Assembly (NCBI GenBank): GCA_051866775.1
Contig: JBJDXR010000025.1
Location: 1-43,557, forward strand
Length of the DNA: 43,557 nucleotides
Source of the DNA: RUG626 sp051866775
GTDB lineage: Bacteria; Bacillota; Clostridia; Oscillospirales; Oscillospiraceae
Reading direction: 5' to 3'
The translations under genes were made by a program, and so were the position numbers. Shown piece by piece: positions 9,102 to 16,843 of this stretch (positions are counted from its first letter, which is position 1; each line of letters begins with the position of its first letter). The notes below the pieces were generated by a model. That model saw only the letters and a list, made by a program, of their open reading frames with translations, was not told the DNA's origin and made no database searches.

Positions 9102-9536
9102 ATGACAATCAAGCAGATATCGGTATTTGTTTCCAATATGACCGGAGGGCTTGCGGAAGTTACGGAGGCCATAAGGGACAGCGATATTGACGTCCGGGCG
9201 CTTTCAATAGCAGATACCACAGATTTCGGCATCCTCAGGCTCATCGTCAATGACCCGGATAAGGCTCTCTCCGTCCTAAAAGACGCAGGCTTTATCGTAT
9301 CAGTCACCGATGTGCTCGCGGCACGCATAGACGACTGCCCGGGCGGGCTTTCAAAGGTACTCAGGATCCTGGCAGATGAAAACATCGCCATAGAGTATGT
9401 ATACGCCTTTGCAGCGAGAAACAGAGCGGACTCGGCATACGTGGTTATACGTCTTGAGGACAATGACCATGCCGGCCGCGTACTGGAGGAAAACGGCGTA
9501 AAGCTCCTATCCTCTGACGAAATATACAATATATAA
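9102..9536 (+). CDS. Tandem ACT-domain protein
   Basis: 144 aa consisting of two ACT domains (roughly residues 1-68 and 69-144) and nothing else. ACT domains bind amino acids and usually control a linked enzyme or regulator. Free-standing double-ACT proteins commonly follow iorAB-paaK genes in anaerobes, so an aromatic amino acid is the likely ligand, but this is inference. The ribosome binding site AAGGAGGAG is 7 nt from the ATG. It is the last gene of the operon; a strong terminator follows at 9551-9580. Confidence 0.8.
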   Translation: MTIKQISVFVSNMTGGLAEVTEAIRDSDIDVRALSIADTTDFGILRLIVNDPDKALSVLKDAGFIVSVTDVLAARIDDCPGGLSKVLRILADENIAIEYVYAFAARNRADSAYVVIRLEDNDHAGRVLEENGVKLLSSDEIYNI

Positions 9537-9550
9537 TCCCGTATATATGA

Positions 9551-9580
9551 AAAAAGCTCCTGCCAAAGCAGGAGCTTTTT
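9551..9580. terminator. Bidirectional terminator between the ACT gene and fchA
   Basis: AAAAAGCTCCTGC (9551-9563) pairs perfectly with GCAGGAGCTTTTT (9568-9580) across a CAAA loop. A-run and T-run flanks make it work on both strands. It sits between two convergent genes and would end both transcripts. Confidence 0.9.
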
Positions 9581-9588
9581 TATTTGTC

Positions 9589-10215
9589 TCAGCCTATGCG
9601 GTCAAGTACGCGCGCATAAATACTATCGGCCTTATTTGTGTAGACAGTAAGCATTTCACGCGCTTCTTCATCAAGCTTTGCCGCATATTCCCTGTCGGAC
9701 ATGGCTTTGATATTTATAAAAACGTTTAGGCTCGCACCCATAAGCGCGGATTTTGCCGCTATAACGCCGACGCCGACATCGGATATAGCCAAAGTACTGC
9801 CCTTCTCTGCAAGCTCTGCGTGCAGATCTATCGTTTTGCAGCAGAGCCGCATGATATCCATAGGCGCGCTGCAGGCTGTACGGAGAGCGTTTTCCATAAC
9901 CTCCGCTCTTTCGGGAGAGTCCTTGGGGATAGAGTATGCCTTACTCAGCGGCAGGAAAGCCTCAGCGTCTCCATCAATATCCTTGAGAAGCCCCATGCGG
10001 AGCTCCTCGGCCTCGGAAAATATACGCTGCAGATCATTCTCATACTGTGCGTATTTCTTTTTTCCGATGGTTAAATTACTTACCATAGAGGCAAGGGCGG
10101 CGGCCAAGGTGCCGCACATGGCGGAGGCCCCCCCTCCGCCCGGAACGGGAGCGGCGGAGGAAAGCTTCTCAGAAAATGCGCAGAGGTCGTCATTTAGCAT
10201 CGTGTTTTCAGTCAT
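9589..10215 (-). CDS. fchA: Methenyltetrahydrofolate cyclohydrolase / cyclodeaminase family
   Basis: 208 aa with the family opening SAAPVPGGGGASAMCGTLAAAL and the later LAISDVGVGV motif. Clostridial FchA hydrolyses or forms 5,10-methenyl-THF from 10-formyl-THF, the step after formate-THF ligase, and also belongs to the fold of formiminotetrahydrofolate cyclodeaminase. It lies 23 bp downstream of fhs on the same strand, which favours the one-carbon role over histidine degradation. No folD or metF is in the window, so the rest of the methyl branch must be elsewhere if present. Confidence 0.85.
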   Translation of the reverse strand: MTENTMLNDDLCAFSEKLSSAAPVPGGGGASAMCGTLAAALASMVSNLTIGKKKYAQYENDLQRIFSEAEELRMGLLKDIDGDAEAFLPLSKAYSIPKDSPERAEVMENALRTACSAPMDIMRLCCKTIDLHAELAEKGSTLAISDVGVGVIAAKSALMGASLNVFINIKAMSDREYAAKLDEEAREMLTVYTNKADSIYARVLDRIG

Positions 10216-10238
10216 TTAAGCCCTCAAAAAAACTATGA

Positions 10239-11915
10239 TTAAAACAGTCCTGATATAACTCCGTTTTTGTCAACATCTATTCTCTCGGCCGCAGGGCTTT
10301 TCGGCAAACCAGGCATCGTCATGACCTCACCTGTAAGGGCAACGATAAATCCAGCGCCGGCAGATACTTTCAGGTTCCTGACAGTCACCTTAAAGCCCTC
10401 CGGAGCTCCAAGCTTTTTCGGGTCGTCGGAGAAGCTGTACTGGGTCTTAGCCATACATATAGGCAGACCTCCGAAACCGAGCTTTTCAAGCTGAGCGGCC
10501 TGACGCACTGCAGGCGCGGTAAGCTCAACGCCATCCGCGTGATATATGCGTTTTGCGATCATGTCAAGCTTATCGGCTATTGAGTTGTCAAGCTCGTATG
10601 AGTAGCTGAAGTCGTTCTTCTCACCGCAGAGCCTTATGACCTCCTCCGCAAGCGTAATTCCGCCTTCTCCGCCCTTGCCCCAGACCTCGGAAAGCGCGAC
10701 ATTTACGCCCAGCTTGCGGCACTCGCTCTCAACAAGCTGAAGCTCTGCCTCGGTATCGGTCGGGAAACGGTTAATAGCGACAACAGCGGGGAGCTTGTAC
10801 ACCTGAGTGATATTCTCAACATGCCTTAAAAGGTTCGGAAGTCCTGCCTTCAGTGCGGTCAGATCCTCGGTCCCAAGCTCAGTTTTAGCGAGTCCACCGT
10901 GCATCTTAAGCGCCCTGACAGTTGCAACTATTACAACAGCATCAGGCTTAAGTCCGGCGGCACGGCACTTGATATCAAGGAACTTCTCCGCACCAAGATC
11001 AGCACCGAAGCCCGCCTCAGTCACGCAGTAGTCGCTGAGCTTAAGGGCCATTCTGGTTGCCATAATGCTGTTGCATCCGTGAGCAATGTTGGCAAAAGGT
11101 CCGCCGTGTACAAAGGCCGGGGTATGCTCAAGGGTCTGGACAAGGTTTGGCTTGATTGCATCCTTTAAGAGAGCAGTCATAGCTCCCTCCGCCTTAAGGT
11201 CGTGAGCTGTAACCGGCCTGCCGTCATAAGTATATGCGACGATAATAGAAGCAAGGCGGGCCTTCAGATCCTCGATGCCGCTGGCCAGGCAAAATATAGC
11301 CATTATCTCGCTGGCAACGGTGATATCATAGCCGTCCTCTCTTGGTACGCCGTTTGTCCTTCCGCCGAGGCCGTCGACAACATTACGGAGCTGACGGTCG
11401 TTCATATCCACGCACCTGCGCCATGTTATGCTCTTGGGGTCGATGCCAAGAGCGTTGCCCTGATAGATGTGGTTATCAAGCATGGCAGCAAGCAGGTTGT
11501 TCGCGGCGCCGATGGCGTGAAAATCGCCTGTAAAGTGAAGATTTATATCCTCCATAGGTACGACCTGTGCGTATCCGCCGCCTGCAGCTCCGCCCTTCAC
11601 ACCGAATACAGGTCCCAGGGAAGGCTCTCTCAGTGCTATCATTACCTTTTTTCCAAGCTTGTTCAGAGCATCTCCAAGGCCGACTGTGGTTGTGGTCTTT
11701 CCCTCTCCGGCCGGGGTTGGCGTAATAGCAGTTACAAGTATCAGCTTACCGTCCGGCGAGTCCTTTTTCTCCTCAAGAAGCTCAAGGCCAATTTTTGCCT
11801 TATAGTTTCCATACTGCTCAACATATTTCTCATCTATGCCCGCAGCCTTTGCAATGGAACAAATATGCTCAAGCGGCGAGGCCTGAGCTATTTCTATATC
11901 CGACTTTATTTCCAT
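10239..11915 (-). CDS. fhs: Formate-tetrahydrofolate ligase
   Basis: 558 aa, matching the usual length of about 556. Fhs makes 10-formyl-THF from formate, THF and ATP and is a marker of one-carbon metabolism in anaerobes, including acetogens and purine fermenters. Visible are the ATP-binding TPAGEGKTTTTVGLGDAL stretch near residue 65 and EPSLGPVFGVKGGAAGGGYA. The ATG at 11913-11915 is preferred over an upstream GTG; AAAGGTG lies about 9 nt before it. A consensus -10 promoter precedes the gene, so fhs and fchA form a two-gene operon ending at the 9551-9580 terminator. Confidence 0.96.
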   Translation of the reverse strand: MEIKSDIEIAQASPLEHICSIAKAAGIDEKYVEQYGNYKAKIGLELLEEKKDSPDGKLILVTAITPTPAGEGKTTTTVGLGDALNKLGKKVMIALREPSLGPVFGVKGGAAGGGYAQVVPMEDINLHFTGDFHAIGAANNLLAAMLDNHIYQGNALGIDPKSITWRRCVDMNDRQLRNVVDGLGGRTNGVPREDGYDITVASEIMAIFCLASGIEDLKARLASIIVAYTYDGRPVTAHDLKAEGAMTALLKDAIKPNLVQTLEHTPAFVHGGPFANIAHGCNSIMATRMALKLSDYCVTEAGFGADLGAEKFLDIKCRAAGLKPDAVVIVATVRALKMHGGLAKTELGTEDLTALKAGLPNLLRHVENITQVYKLPAVVAINRFPTDTEAELQLVESECRKLGVNVALSEVWGKGGEGGITLAEEVIRLCGEKNDFSYSYELDNSIADKLDMIAKRIYHADGVELTAPAVRQAAQLEKLGFGGLPICMAKTQYSFSDDPKKLGAPEGFKVTVRNLKVSAGAGFIVALTGEVMTMPGLPKSPAAERIDVDKNGVISGLF

Positions 11916-11963
11916 TTCCCTCAACACCTTTCAGCATCATGTTGTTATGTTAAAATCAGGTTT

Positions 11964-11992
11964 ATTATACCACCTATTCAAAAAAAGGTCTA
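11964..11992 (-). promoter_or_regulatory. fhs: Promoter of fhs-fchA
   Basis: On the minus strand a perfect TATAAT (11964-11969) lies 17 bp from TAGACC (11987-11992), a four-of-six match to the -35 consensus. The start would be about 40 nt before the fhs ATG. It sits just after the terminator of the upstream gene. Confidence 0.6.
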
Positions 11993-12010
11993 CAGTTCAT
12001 AAAGTACAAA

Positions 12011-12040
12011 AACCAGCCTGTTCTTCCGAACAGGCTGGTT
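12011..12040 (-). terminator. Terminator of the fused ligase gene
   Basis: AACCAGCCTGTTC (12011-12023) pairs with GAACAGGCTGGTT (12028-12040) across a 4-nt loop, and on the minus strand a T-run follows. It begins 5 bp after the ligase stop codon and separates it from fhs. Confidence 0.9.
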
Positions 12041-12044
12041 ATAG

Positions 12045-14315
12045 TTACAGCTGGTTGTGGATTATTTTACCGCTTATGGTCTTGGGAAGCTCATCGCGGA
12101 ATACCACAATACGCGGATACTTATAAGGAGCCGTGCGGTGCTTTACATACTCCTGGATCTCCTTTTTAAGCTCGTCGGTTCCGACAGTACCCTTTGTGAG
12201 CACGATGCTGGCTTTTACCACCTGACCTCTTATCTCGTCCGGCTCTGCGGAAACTCCGCACTCAAGAACATACGGAAGCTCCATAATTACGCTCTCGATC
12301 TCAAAAGGCCCGATGCGGTAGCCTGAGGATTTTATAAGGTCATCCACACGCCCCACGTACCAGAAGTAGCCGTCCTCATCTCTCCATGCGGTATCACCGG
12401 TGTGATAGAACCCGTCGTGCCATGCCTCTGCGGTGCGCTCTGAGTCAACATAGCCCTTAAAGAGCCCGCAGGGGATGCCGTTTTGGGTGTTTATAACGAT
12501 CTCTCCTGTGACGCCTGACTCGGTTATTACCTCTCCGTCGGCATTCATAATCTCAACATCATAGAGCGGCGAGGGTTTGCCCATGGAGCCTATCTTCGGG
12601 GTCATTCCAACGAGGTTTCCTATTGTGAGTGTGGTCTCCGTCTGCCCAAAAGCCTCCATGATTGAAAGGCCAGTTGCCTTCTTAAACTGGTTGAACACCT
12701 CCGGGTTCAGGGCCTCACCTGCCGTGGCTGCATACCGTATCGAGGACAGGTCGTACTTGGACAGGTCCTCCTTTATAAATAGGCGGTACATTGTGGGAGG
12801 CGCACAGAATGTGGTAATGTTATATTTTGCAAACAGCGGCAGGATGTCGTGGGCATCAAAACGATTGAAGTCGTAAGTAAACACTGCCCCTTCACACATC
12901 CACTGGCCGTAGAGCTTTCCCCACATGGCCTTACCCCAGCCGGTCTCAGATATGGTGAAGTGTATCCCCTCGGGATCTACACAGTGCCAGTATTTGGCCG
13001 TTATAAAGTGGCCAAGAGCATACTTGTAGCTGTGGAGCACAGCCTTGGGGTATCCAACCGTTCCGGAGGAGAAATACATCAGCGCCGGGTCATCGCCGCA
13101 GGGTGCGTCGGGAGTACGCTCATAAATTGAACGGAAGAGCTTATACTCAGTGTCAAAATCGTGCCAACCATCCCGGCAGCCGTTGCACATTACTCGGACC
13201 TTTACAGACGGAGATGATGCGAGAGCCTTGTCGATCTCCTCGCCAACGTTGCTGTCGGCTGTGGCGATCACTGCGCTTATCTCCACGGCGTTAAACCGGT
13301 ATACAAAGTCCTTCTCAAGCAGCTGATCGGTTGCGGGTACGGGTACAGCGCCAAGCTTGTGCAGGGCAATTATGATAGGCCAGAACTGATAGTTGCGTCT
13401 GAGGACAAGCATGACCTTATCGCCGCGCTTAACTCCGAGTGAAGTAAGGTAGTTTGCCGCACGCGCCGACTCTTTTTTCATCATGCCGAAGGTAAAGCGG
13501 CGCTCCACTTTGTTTCTGTCCACATGGAGCATGGCAAGCTTATCGGGCTTTTCGGTTCCCAGATTATCAACAATATCAAAGCCAAAGTTAAAGTGATCAG
13601 GATCCTTAAAGGATATGGCCTTAAGTGCGCCTGTCTCGTCCTCGGTCACATCCACGTAGCGCTCATAAATAAGGCCGGACGGCTTTTTTGCTGCGACGAA
13701 GGTCTCAACCATGCTCTTCTCCGTTGAGTCCTCGCCTGCAAAGACTACCGCAAGGAACTCGCAGTCCTCGCCGTTAACGGCAATCATACCGTGAGGCGTG
13801 GAGCTATTGTAGAAGATGCTGTCACCTACGTTTAAGGTCTCCTCATGATCGCCGACTCTAACACGCAGCGTGCCTGAGATGATAAGGTCAAATTCCTGAC
13901 CATCATGGGTAGTGGTGTGTATTGGTGTATTCTGAAGCTCCTCAGAATACGAATACTTAACATGGAATGGCTCGCCAAGCTTCTTTCTAAAACGCGGAGC
14001 AAGGTTTGTGATCTCAATGCCCTCCTCACGGGCGGTGAGCTGTCCCTGTCCTGCACGGGTCACAACGTAGGCAGAGAGCCGTGCTGAGCTGCCCTCAAGA
14101 AGCTCGGTCATATCCACACCGAACTCAATGGCACACTTGTGAATAAAAGTAAACGGCAGGTCGTTCATCCCGGTCTCATAGGATTTATAGACCTCAGCTG
14201 TTACGTCAGTTTTTTCTGCCATCTCCTCGATAGAATAGCCGCTAATTTCACGAAGCTCCTTTATGCGTGAAGCCACATCGTGCAGCATCGCTTGCGACTT
14301 GCTTTCTACTTTCAT
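12045..14315 (-). CDS. XRE helix-turn-helix / cupin / acyl-CoA ligase fusion
   Basis: 756 aa with three parts. Residues about 13-75 are an XRE-type helix-turn-helix (IKELREISGYSIEEMAEKT). Residues about 115-195 are a small cupin (HDGQEFDLIISG, GDSIFYNSSTPHG), as in XRE-cupin repressors. From about 245 to the end is an AMP-forming ligase of the medium-chain acyl-CoA synthetase type, with MYFSSGTVGYPKAVLHS, AFGQTETT, a GFYHTGDTAWRDEDG motif, GRVDDLIKSSGYRIGP and the terminal KTISGKI lysine. It would activate a short, branched or aryl acid and might bind DNA as well. The second ATG (14313-14315) is the start because GGAGG is 7 nt from it and too close to the first. A T-box leader precedes it and a terminator follows, so it is a single-gene unit. 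Confidence 0.88.
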   Translation of the reverse strand: MKVESKSQAMLHDVASRIKELREISGYSIEEMAEKTDVTAEVYKSYETGMNDLPFTFIHKCAIEFGVDMTELLEGSSARLSAYVVTRAGQGQLTAREEGIEITNLAPRFRKKLGEPFHVKYSYSEELQNTPIHTTTHDGQEFDLIISGTLRVRVGDHEETLNVGDSIFYNSSTPHGMIAVNGEDCEFLAVVFAGEDSTEKSMVETFVAAKKPSGLIYERYVDVTEDETGALKAISFKDPDHFNFGFDIVDNLGTEKPDKLAMLHVDRNKVERRFTFGMMKKESARAANYLTSLGVKRGDKVMLVLRRNYQFWPIIIALHKLGAVPVPATDQLLEKDFVYRFNAVEISAVIATADSNVGEEIDKALASSPSVKVRVMCNGCRDGWHDFDTEYKLFRSIYERTPDAPCGDDPALMYFSSGTVGYPKAVLHSYKYALGHFITAKYWHCVDPEGIHFTISETGWGKAMWGKLYGQWMCEGAVFTYDFNRFDAHDILPLFAKYNITTFCAPPTMYRLFIKEDLSKYDLSSIRYAATAGEALNPEVFNQFKKATGLSIMEAFGQTETTLTIGNLVGMTPKIGSMGKPSPLYDVEIMNADGEVITESGVTGEIVINTQNGIPCGLFKGYVDSERTAEAWHDGFYHTGDTAWRDEDGYFWYVGRVDDLIKSSGYRIGPFEIESVIMELPYVLECGVSAEPDEIRGQVVKASIVLTKGTVGTDELKKEIQEYVKHRTAPYKYPRIVVFRDELPKTISGKIIHNQL

Positions 14316-14357
14316 ATACATTCCTCCGACAAATCATATCATATTTTTAGATCAGTA

Positions 14358-14617
14358 CAAAAAAACGCCTCAAAGAAAAATCTTTGAGGCGAATAACCGC
14401 GGTACCACTCAAATTGCGTGCAGATGCACGCCGCTCAAGGCTCTGACAAGCCCGTTACATTAACGCAGTATCACGGGAGACGCCTACAAATATTTTCGGA
14501 TCTCCGGCTCAGAAGTGATATGCTTTGGAAAGATACAGCGCCGGTTTGCACCAAACACCGGTTCTCTGGAGAAGCATCTATCCAGCCGTCTTCGTCACAG
14601 CCTTTATTGTGTTAAAT
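14358..14617 (-). promoter_or_regulatory. T-box leader, apparent tRNA-Ile (AUC) specifier
   Basis: The minus strand carries the invariant T-box core TGGTACCGCG (complement of 14398-14407). It is followed by an intrinsic terminator whose stem arms are 14366-14376 and 14381-14391, with a T-run beyond. Upstream are a Stem I distal-loop pattern (CCAGAGAACCGG, GGTGCAAACCGG) and a GTGACGAAGAC start. Counting ten nucleotides back from the conserved TGAGC, as in the glyQS T-box, places the specifier at ATC, an isoleucine codon. The T in TGGT would pair with discriminator base A, which tRNA-Ile has. When tRNA-Ile is uncharged the antiterminator should form and the ligase gene be transcribed. The specifier is read by alignment from memory and should be confirmed. 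Confidence 0.85.
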
Positions 14618-14624
14618 TATTTTG

Positions 14625-14653
14625 ATAATATCACCGGATAATGGTTTTGTCAA
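14625..14653 (-). promoter_or_regulatory. Promoter of the T-box/ligase transcript
   Basis: Minus strand TTGACA (complement of 14648-14653) and TATTAT (complement of 14625-14630) are 17 bp apart, with TGA directly before the -10 hexamer, an extended -10 element. It is placed just right to start the T-box RNA near 14618. Confidence 0.8.
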
Positions 14654-14658
14654 CATAT

Positions 14659-14739
14659 AAATCCACAACTTTTTTTATTTTATTTCCAGCATCGCACTGT
14701 ATTTTTAATAAATATGCGTAATTATGTAAAAATCCACAA
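14659..14739. repeat. Direct repeat AAATCCACAA between divergent promoters
   Basis: The ten bases AAATCCACAA occur at 14659-14668 and again at 14730-14739. The first copy lies 5 bp beyond the -35 box of the minus promoter and the second ends 4 bp before the -35 box of the plus promoter. The rest of the 90-bp gap is AT-rich. The position suits an operator for a regulator serving both transcripts, perhaps the XRE-cupin protein. The repeat is short and could be chance. Confidence 0.4.
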
Positions 14740-14743
14740 ATCA

Positions 14744-14772
14744 TTGACACCCGAAAAACGTAGTGATATTAT
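14744..14772 (+). promoter_or_regulatory. Promoter of the Vor-type oxidoreductase operon
   Basis: TTGACA (14744-14749) and TATTAT (14767-14772) with a 17-bp spacer and TGA before the -10 box. It has the same hexamers, spacing and extended -10 as the divergent minus-strand promoter. Transcription would start near 14779, giving a short leader without a T-box. Confidence 0.75.
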
Positions 14773-14806
14773 AAAAAATACTTTAATCTGTTTGGTGGCA
14801 GAGAAT

Positions 14807-15514
14807 ATGATGATAAACCTATTTCACGGAAAGAGGATTTTAATTGTTGCCGGCCATTACGGCAGCGGCAAGACGGAATTTGCCGTGAGTCTTGCAATGG
14901 CCCTGTCTAAGAACAACACCTCTGGTTTTCCGCGTATTGCTATATGCGACCTTGATGTTGTAAATCCCTATTTCCGCTCCCGGGAAAGGGCTGAAATGCT
15001 TGAAGCTGCGGGCGTCAAGGTCTGCGGCGGGCTTTACGGCTCAGGCTCGACAGCGGAAATACCTGAGATTTCCCCCTCTGTCAGGGCGCCGCTTGAGGAC
15101 AGCGGCTGTTTCACAATAGTTGACGTTGGCGGAAACGACAGCGGAGCCAGAATACTTGCTCAGTTTCATAAGTATTTCACCCCTGATATTACGTACACCG
15201 CGGCAGTTATAAACCGTTCCCGTCCCGAGACCTCGACTGTCGCCGGAGCTGTAGAACAGCTCACCGCAATTGAGCAGGCGCTCGGACTTAATATCGACGG
15301 TCTGATAAGCAACACCCACATGATAACCGAAACAACGAGGGAACATGTGATCCGAGGCTTTGAGTTTTGTTCAGAGCTCTCTGAAAAGACCGGAAAGGAG
15401 CTTCTCTGTGTATGCTATCCGGATAAGTATGTATCTGAGGACTCTATTTCCTGCATTAACGCTTTTAAAATGTCGGTCGGCATGTATATGAGACAGGTCT
15501 GGCTTGATAAATAA
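14807..15514 (+). CDS. P-loop ATPase of unknown role, MinD/CobQ-like
   Basis: 235 aa with a Walker A-type GHYGSGKTE at residues 16-24 and a later ICDLDVVNPYFRSRERAE stretch resembling the switch region of MinD/ParA/CobQ-type nucleotide-binding proteins. No membrane segment or DNA-binding domain is visible. The longer open frame upstream overlaps the promoter at 14744-14772, so the start is the ATG at 14807 (or 14810), with GGTGG as a modest ribosome binding site. It is the first gene of the oxidoreductase operon, 22 bp before the ferredoxin subunit. An accessory role such as maturation or regulation of the complex is a guess. Confidence 0.7.
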   Translation: MMINLFHGKRILIVAGHYGSGKTEFAVSLAMALSKNNTSGFPRIAICDLDVVNPYFRSRERAEMLEAAGVKVCGGLYGSGSTAEIPEISPSVRAPLEDSGCFTIVDVGGNDSGARILAQFHKYFTPDITYTAAVINRSRPETSTVAGAVEQLTAIEQALGLNIDGLISNTHMITETTREHVIRGFEFCSELSEKTGKELLCVCYPDKYVSEDSISCINAFKMSVGMYMRQVWLDK

Positions 15515-15536
15515 ATCCCGAAAGAAGGTATGAAGA

Positions 15537-15752
15537 ATGGCTAAATTCCATTTGGAATTCAACCGGGACAAATGCAAGGGATGCGAAATGTGCAAGGCAT
15601 TCTGTCCCAAAAATCTTATCTCCATGTCAGGCCCCATTAATAGTTTGGGGTATGTGACTGCTGTCATTGAAAACGAGGCTGAGTGCGTCGGCTGTTTAAG
15701 CTGTGCCACAATGTGCCCGGACGGCGTCATCGCTGTATTTAAGGAGGAGTGA
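15537..15752 (+). CDS. 2-oxoacid:ferredoxin oxidoreductase, delta (2x[4Fe-4S]) subunit
   Basis: A 71-aa ferredoxin-type protein with two [4Fe-4S] motifs: cysteines 13/16/19/23 and 50/53/56/60, each followed by proline. In four-subunit (Por/Vor/Kor) enzymes this subunit passes electrons between the catalytic core and ferredoxin. Its stop codon overlaps the spacer to the alpha-subunit gene, and its last codons supply that gene's AAGGAGG ribosome binding site, so the stoichiometry is likely coupled. Confidence 0.88.
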   Translation: MAKFHLEFNRDKCKGCEMCKAFCPKNLISMSGPINSLGYVTAVIENEAECVGCLSCATMCPDGVIAVFKEE

Positions 15753-15754
15753 AA

Positions 15755-16843
15755 ATGGCTGAAAAGGTTCTTTTAAAGGGCAACGAGGCTTTTGCTGAGG
15801 CCGCTATACGAGGAGGCTGTCGTTTTTATTTTGGATATCCCATAACCCCGCAGAGCGAGGTGCCGGAATTTATGGCCAGGGAGCTTAAAAAGCGCGGCGG
15901 CGCGTTCCTTCAGGCGGAAAGTGAGCTTGGCGCTATAAACATGACTTATGGCTGCGCATCAGCCGGCGGCAGCGTGTTTATATCCTCCTCCTCCCCAGGT
16001 ATCGCACTTATGCAGGAGGGCATGAGCTTTCTCTGTTCTGCTGAGGTACCCTGCACAATACTTAATGTCTCCCGTGGCGGCCCTGGTATTGGCGGAATAC
16101 AGCCTGGACAGGCCGACTACTTCCAGATGACCCGCGGCGGCGGCAACGGCGACTATAGGATTCCCACCTATGCCCCTGCAAATATTCAGGAGGCTGTTGA
16201 TATTCTTTATGAGGCTCCGGCGCTTGCCGACTCCATACGAAATCCTGTTGCTGTACTTGCCGATGGTATGCTTGGCCAGATGATGGAGCCTGTCTCACTG
16301 CCTGAGCAGAAAAAGCAGATAATGCCTGACGACGTACCTGCGTATAAGCCTTGGGCGCTTACCGGATATGACCACAAGCCTGACCATCAGCGGGTAGTTG
16401 TAAAATCTCTGCGTCTTAAGCCGGAGGATCTTGAGGCTCACGTTGAAAAGCTGTTTGAAAAATACAGGCGACTTGAAAAGGAGCTTGTAAGGTATGAGAC
16501 CTCAAATCTTGAAGGTGCTGATGTTGTATTTGTGGCCTTCGGAACAATGTCACGTCTCTGCCGAGAGGCCATGGAGATACTTGAGGAGCAGGGCATCAAG
16601 GCCGGACTTATACGGCCTATCACGATCTGGCCGTACCCGTATGAGGCGTTTGATATGATCGACTTCAGCACCACTAAGGCAGTCATCTCAACCGAACTTT
16701 CCATGGGTCAAATGCTCGATGACGTGAGGCTCGGCGTTAAAGGCAGGCTTCCGGTCGATCTTATCTACCGCACCGGCGGAATAATCCCCACCTCCCTCGA
16801 GGTCGTGGAAAAGACGAAGAAGATTCTGGAGGGATTAAGATGA
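15755..16843 (+). CDS. vorB: 2-oxoacid:ferredoxin oxidoreductase, alpha subunit (VorB-type)
   Basis: 362 aa. The opening VLLKGNEAFAEAAIRGGC, YFGYPITPQSEVPEFMA and RGGPGIGGIQPGQADYFQ match the VorB type, which acts on branched-chain 2-oxoacids such as 3-methyl-2-oxobutanoate, better in my judgement than the pyruvate type. It carries the pyrimidine-binding and transketolase C-like domains. The ATG at 15755 has AAGGAGG 7 nt upstream; the in-frame GTG at 15749 is too close to it. The subunits interconvert a 2-oxoacid plus CoA with acyl-CoA, CO2 and reduced ferredoxin. Exact substrate is not settled by sequence. Confidence 0.87.
   Translation: MAEKVLLKGNEAFAEAAIRGGCRFYFGYPITPQSEVPEFMARELKKRGGAFLQAESELGAINMTYGCASAGGSVFISSSSPGIALMQEGMSFLCSAEVPCTILNVSRGGPGIGGIQPGQADYFQMTRGGGNGDYRIPTYAPANIQEAVDILYEAPALADSIRNPVAVLADGMLGQMMEPVSLPEQKKQIMPDDVPAYKPWALTGYDHKPDHQRVVVKSLRLKPEDLEAHVEKLFEKYRRLEKELVRYETSNLEGADVVFVAFGTMSRLCREAMEILEEQGIKAGLIRPITIWPYPYEAFDMIDFSTTKAVISTELSMGQMLDDVRLGVKGRLPVDLIYRTGGIIPTSLEVVEKTKKILEGLR

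Noticed and set aside
9589..10215. Histidine degradation role (formimino-THF cyclodeaminase) for the fchA gene.
   Set aside because: No hutH, hutU or formiminotransferase gene is adjacent, while fhs is 23 bp away.
11202..12002. A 266-codon open frame antisense to fhs and its promoter.
   Set aside because: It covers a well-supported gene, promoter and part of the intergenic region in the other direction and shows no recognisable domain.
14659..14739. AAATCCACAA copies as DnaA boxes.
   Set aside because: They differ from TTATNCACA at two of nine positions, there are only two, and no replication gene is nearby.
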